This document shows positions 4,271 to 6,159 of a stretch of 6,159 nucleotides of DNA, piece after piece. The stretch is taken from the NCBI GenBank assembly GCA_947259235.1, contig CAMYLL010000177.1:1-6159 (forward strand). Reading direction: 5' to 3'. This DNA comes from an uncultured Pseudodesulfovibrio sp. Lineage in GTDB: Bacteria; Desulfobacterota; Desulfovibrionia; Desulfovibrionales; Desulfovibrionaceae. Below the pieces are notes generated by a model that was not told the DNA's origin, did no database searches, and saw only the letters and a list, made by a program, of their open reading frames with translations. The position numbers and the translations under genes were made by a program. Every line of letters begins with the position of its first letter. Position 1 is the stretch's first letter.

Positions 4271-6159
4271 ATGAGTTTATTTTTCGGCAAGACACAGGGC
4301 CTTCGCAAGCAGGCCGGGGTTGCACATAGGTCCCTCGACCGGAGGACAACCCTGTTGCAGACGGCCGTGATCGCCACCGTGGTCCTGGTCTTCTCTGCCG
4401 CCATCATTTCATACAACGCCTACCGCGTGGTGACCCAGACCGAGGGAAGGCTGGCCAACATCCTCCGGCTGGCCGAGACCTCCCTGGCCACCGCCGTGTG
4501 GCAGCTCGACCACGACTCCGCAAAAGATTTCCTCGACGCCGTGCTCATGGACGATTCCGTGGTCTTCGCCCAGGTCATCGCGGAAAACGACATCGTGGCC
4601 GAGCGGATTCGCTCCCCCTTCTACAACCGTCCTTTCAGCTATTTCGAAAGCACGCCCCGGTTCCTCTCCATGACCACCGAGATCAGAAAATACGGCGAGC
4701 ACATCGGAACCTTCAACCTCGCGGCGTCAACGGAGCACATCCACAAGGACATCCTGATCAGCGCGGGATACACCCTGGCTCTGGCCCTGGGTCTGATCCT
4801 AATCATCACCCAGGCCACCCTCCATTTCGCGCGCAAGCGGCTCATCCTCCCGCTACAGCGACTGGAGGCTGCGGCCCTGACCATTGCCGAGGGCAACCTG
4901 GAGACCCCGGTGGACACCTCCCCCGCAGGCGAGCTGGCCACCCTGACCCGGGCCTTCGAGGACATGCGCCAATCCATGCGCCATCTGATCAAGGATCTCC
5001 AGGTAGCCAACGCCCGACTCGAAGACCACCGCAAGCACCTCGAAGCCACGGTCAAAGAGCGCACAGACGAACTGGAGAGGAATAACGTCTCCCTGAACAA
5101 CGCCCTGGCCGAGGTGAGAACCGCCAAGCGTGCGGCCGAAAAGGCAAATCTGGCCAAGAGCAACTTCCTGGCCAGCATGAGCCACGAAATCCGCACCCCG
5201 ATGAACGCCATCCTCGGCATGGCGGACATCCTCTGGGAAACAGAACTGACCACCGACCAGGCGCGATACGTCCAGGTCTTCAGAACCGCAGGCGAGAGTC
5301 TGCTCGAGATCATCAGCGACATTCTCGACCTCTCCAAGATCGAGGCGGGGCGGCTGCTCCTGGAAGAAACGAACTTCAGCATCGCCGAGACCGTGGACAA
5401 GGCATGCGCCGTCATCGAACCGAGGGCCACGCACAAATCCCTGGAGTTCACCTGCACCCTGGCCCCGGATGTGCCGGACAGGCTTGTGGGCGACCCGACG
5501 CGCCTGCGGCAGGTGCTCATCAACCTGCTGGGCAACGCGGTCAAATTCACCGAGCGAGGGTCAATCAGCCTGAACGTGACGCGCGCCCCGGGCCACGACG
5601 GCGGGCACACCGTGCAGTTCTCGGTGTCCGACACAGGCACGGGCATCCCGGGGGACAAGCTCGGTTCCATCTTCGAATCCTTTACCCAGGCCAACAGCTC
5701 CACCACCCGGGAGTACGGTGGCACAGGCCTGGGGCTTGCCATCAGCAAACAATTCGTCCACATGATGGGCGGGCGCATCTGGGCCGAGAGCACTCCGGGA
5801 CAGGGCAGCACCTTCCACTTCACGGCCAACTTCGCGCCTTCAAGCGGCACGGCCCCCTTCACGGTCGAAGAAAACGCCAATGCCCACCCGGAACTCCCCG
5901 CCGCCTCGATACTGATGCTGGAGGACTCCAAATACAACGCCTTCGTCATCCAGACCTATCTCAAGGACACGCCCTGCCGCCTGACGGTTGCCCCTGACGC
6001 GGCGCAAGGGCTCAAGCTGTTCTGGCAGGGCGGGTTCGACCTGGTCCTCATGGATATCCAGATGCCCGGCATGAACGGCTGCGACGCCACCAAGGCCATC
6101 CGGCAATGGGAGGCGCAAACCAATACGGCCCCTACGCCCATCGTGGCCCTCACCGCCTT
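4271..6159 (+). CDS. Membrane hybrid sensor histidine kinase (HAMP-HisKA-HATPase_c-REC), 3' end outside window
   Basis: Open from ATG 4271 to the window end (629 codons seen, no stop). An in-frame TAA at 4262 makes this the first ATG. Order of parts: basic N-terminus; membrane segment about 28-48; periplasmic sensor of about 110 residues; second membrane segment about 162-182; HAMP about 185-236 ending in FEDMRQSM; coiled coil about 240-300; HisKA with phosphorylated His305 in SHEIRTP; HATPase_c with N-box NLLGNAVKFTE (Asn418, Asn422), G1 box DTGTGIP (454-460), F box FESF and G2 box GGTGLGL; then a receiver domain from about 545 with acidic Glu551/Asp552, phospho-acceptor Asp595 in LVLMD, and Thr628 at the cut. 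It should autophosphorylate and pass the phosphate to its own receiver, then probably to an HPt or regulator beyond the window. All catalytic residues are intact. The sensor segment (AVWQLDHDSAKDFLDAVL) matches no family I can name with confidence, so the signal is unknown. Linkage to groESL is positional only. Confidence 0.95.
   Translation, partial: MSLFFGKTQGLRKQAGVAHRSLDRRTTLLQTAVIATVVLVFSAAIISYNAYRVVTQTEGRLANILRLAETSLATAVWQLDHDSAKDFLDAVLMDDSVVFAQVIAENDIVAERIRSPFYNRPFSYFESTPRFLSMTTEIRKYGEHIGTFNLAASTEHIHKDILISAGYTLALALGLILIITQATLHFARKRLILPLQRLEAAALTIAEGNLETPVDTSPAGELATLTRAFEDMRQSMRHLIKDLQVANARLEDHRKHLEATVKERTDELERNNVSLNNALAEVRTAKRAAEKANLAKSNFLASMSHEIRTPMNAILGMADILWETELTTDQARYVQVFRTAGESLLEIISDILDLSKIEAGRLLLEETNFSIAETVDKACAVIEPRATHKSLEFTCTLAPDVPDRLVGDPTRLRQVLINLLGNAVKFTERGSISLNVTRAPGHDGGHTVQFSVSDTGTGIPGDKLGSIFESFTQANSSTTREYGGTGLGLAISKQFVHMMGGRIWAESTPGQGSTFHFTANFAPSSGTAPFTVEENANAHPELPAASILMLEDSKYNAFVIQTYLKDTPCRLTVAPDAAQGLKLFWQGGFDLVLMDIQMPGMNGCDATKAIRQWEAQTNTAPTPIVALTA
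4341..4357 (+). promoter_or_regulatory. Internal SD-like GGAGG before an in-frame TTG in the kinase gene
   Basis: GGAGG (4341-4345) lies 9 bases before an in-frame TTG (4355-4357, Leu29). The annotated ATG at 4271 has no clear SD. Starting at the TTG would remove the 28-residue cationic N-terminus and begin right at membrane segment 1. ATG 4271 is still preferred, since the coding frame reads naturally from there. Confidence 0.25.

Noticed and set aside
4404..4416. Thirteen-base exact repeat of the groES leader (2217-2229) inside the kinase gene
   Set aside because: It encodes ordinary residues of membrane segment 1 (Ile-Ser-Tyr-Asn), and one such repeat is not unexpected by chance in 6 kb.
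4639..5949. 436-codon minus-strand open frame over the kinase gene
   Set aside because: The + strand frame encodes an intact histidine kinase with every catalytic box; the antisense frame is Ser/Arg-rich without motifs.
1..6159. Search by eye for tRNA or rRNA genes, CRISPR arrays, insertion sequences or phage genes
   Set aside because: Nothing resembling any of these was seen; coding density and gene types are those of an ordinary chromosomal region.

Overview
The window is a GC-rich bacterial chromosome segment with short intergenic gaps, Shine-Dalgarno-led genes and no sign of mobile DNA. The gene types (GGDEF signalling protein, GT20 trehalose-phosphate synthase, groESL, membrane hybrid histidine kinase) and the protein sequences suggest a Gram-negative, probably a deltaproteobacterium of the Desulfovibrio/Pseudodesulfovibrio kind. 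That assignment is inferred from general protein character and was not tested by any search.

Layout, left to right. (1) The 3' end of a GGDEF (diguanylate cyclase-type) gene on the + strand, followed by a GC-rich hairpin in a convergent intergenic gap. (2) A minus-strand pair transcribed right to left: otsA (trehalose-6-phosphate synthase), then 14 bp later a 77-aa cysteine-rich, zinc-ribbon-like protein of unknown function. (3) A divergent intergenic region of 214 bp holding a strong SD for otsA, a dyad-symmetric operator-like site, a sigma70-like promoter for groESL and a small GC-only hairpin in the groES leader. No CIRCE element was seen. (4) The groES-groEL operon on the + strand, closed by a textbook intrinsic terminator. 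(5) A separately transcribed hybrid sensor histidine kinase with two membrane segments, HAMP, HisKA, HATPase_c and the start of a receiver domain, cut by the window end.

How the genes relate: otsA (osmolyte/stress protection) and groESL (protein folding) are divergent stress genes sharing one regulatory gap. The kinase and the GGDEF protein are signalling proteins with no demonstrated link to them.

The most interesting observation is in the chaperonin pair. GroES is only 86 aa and lacks about nine residues exactly where the roof beta-hairpin of the dome sits. GroEL ends at 528 aa, directly after the ordered equatorial domain, without the flexible Gly-Gly-Met tail. Both ends of the folding cage therefore appear altered in the same operon, while the ATPase and GroES-GroEL contact motifs are intact. 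I found no evidence of a wholly new multi-gene system.
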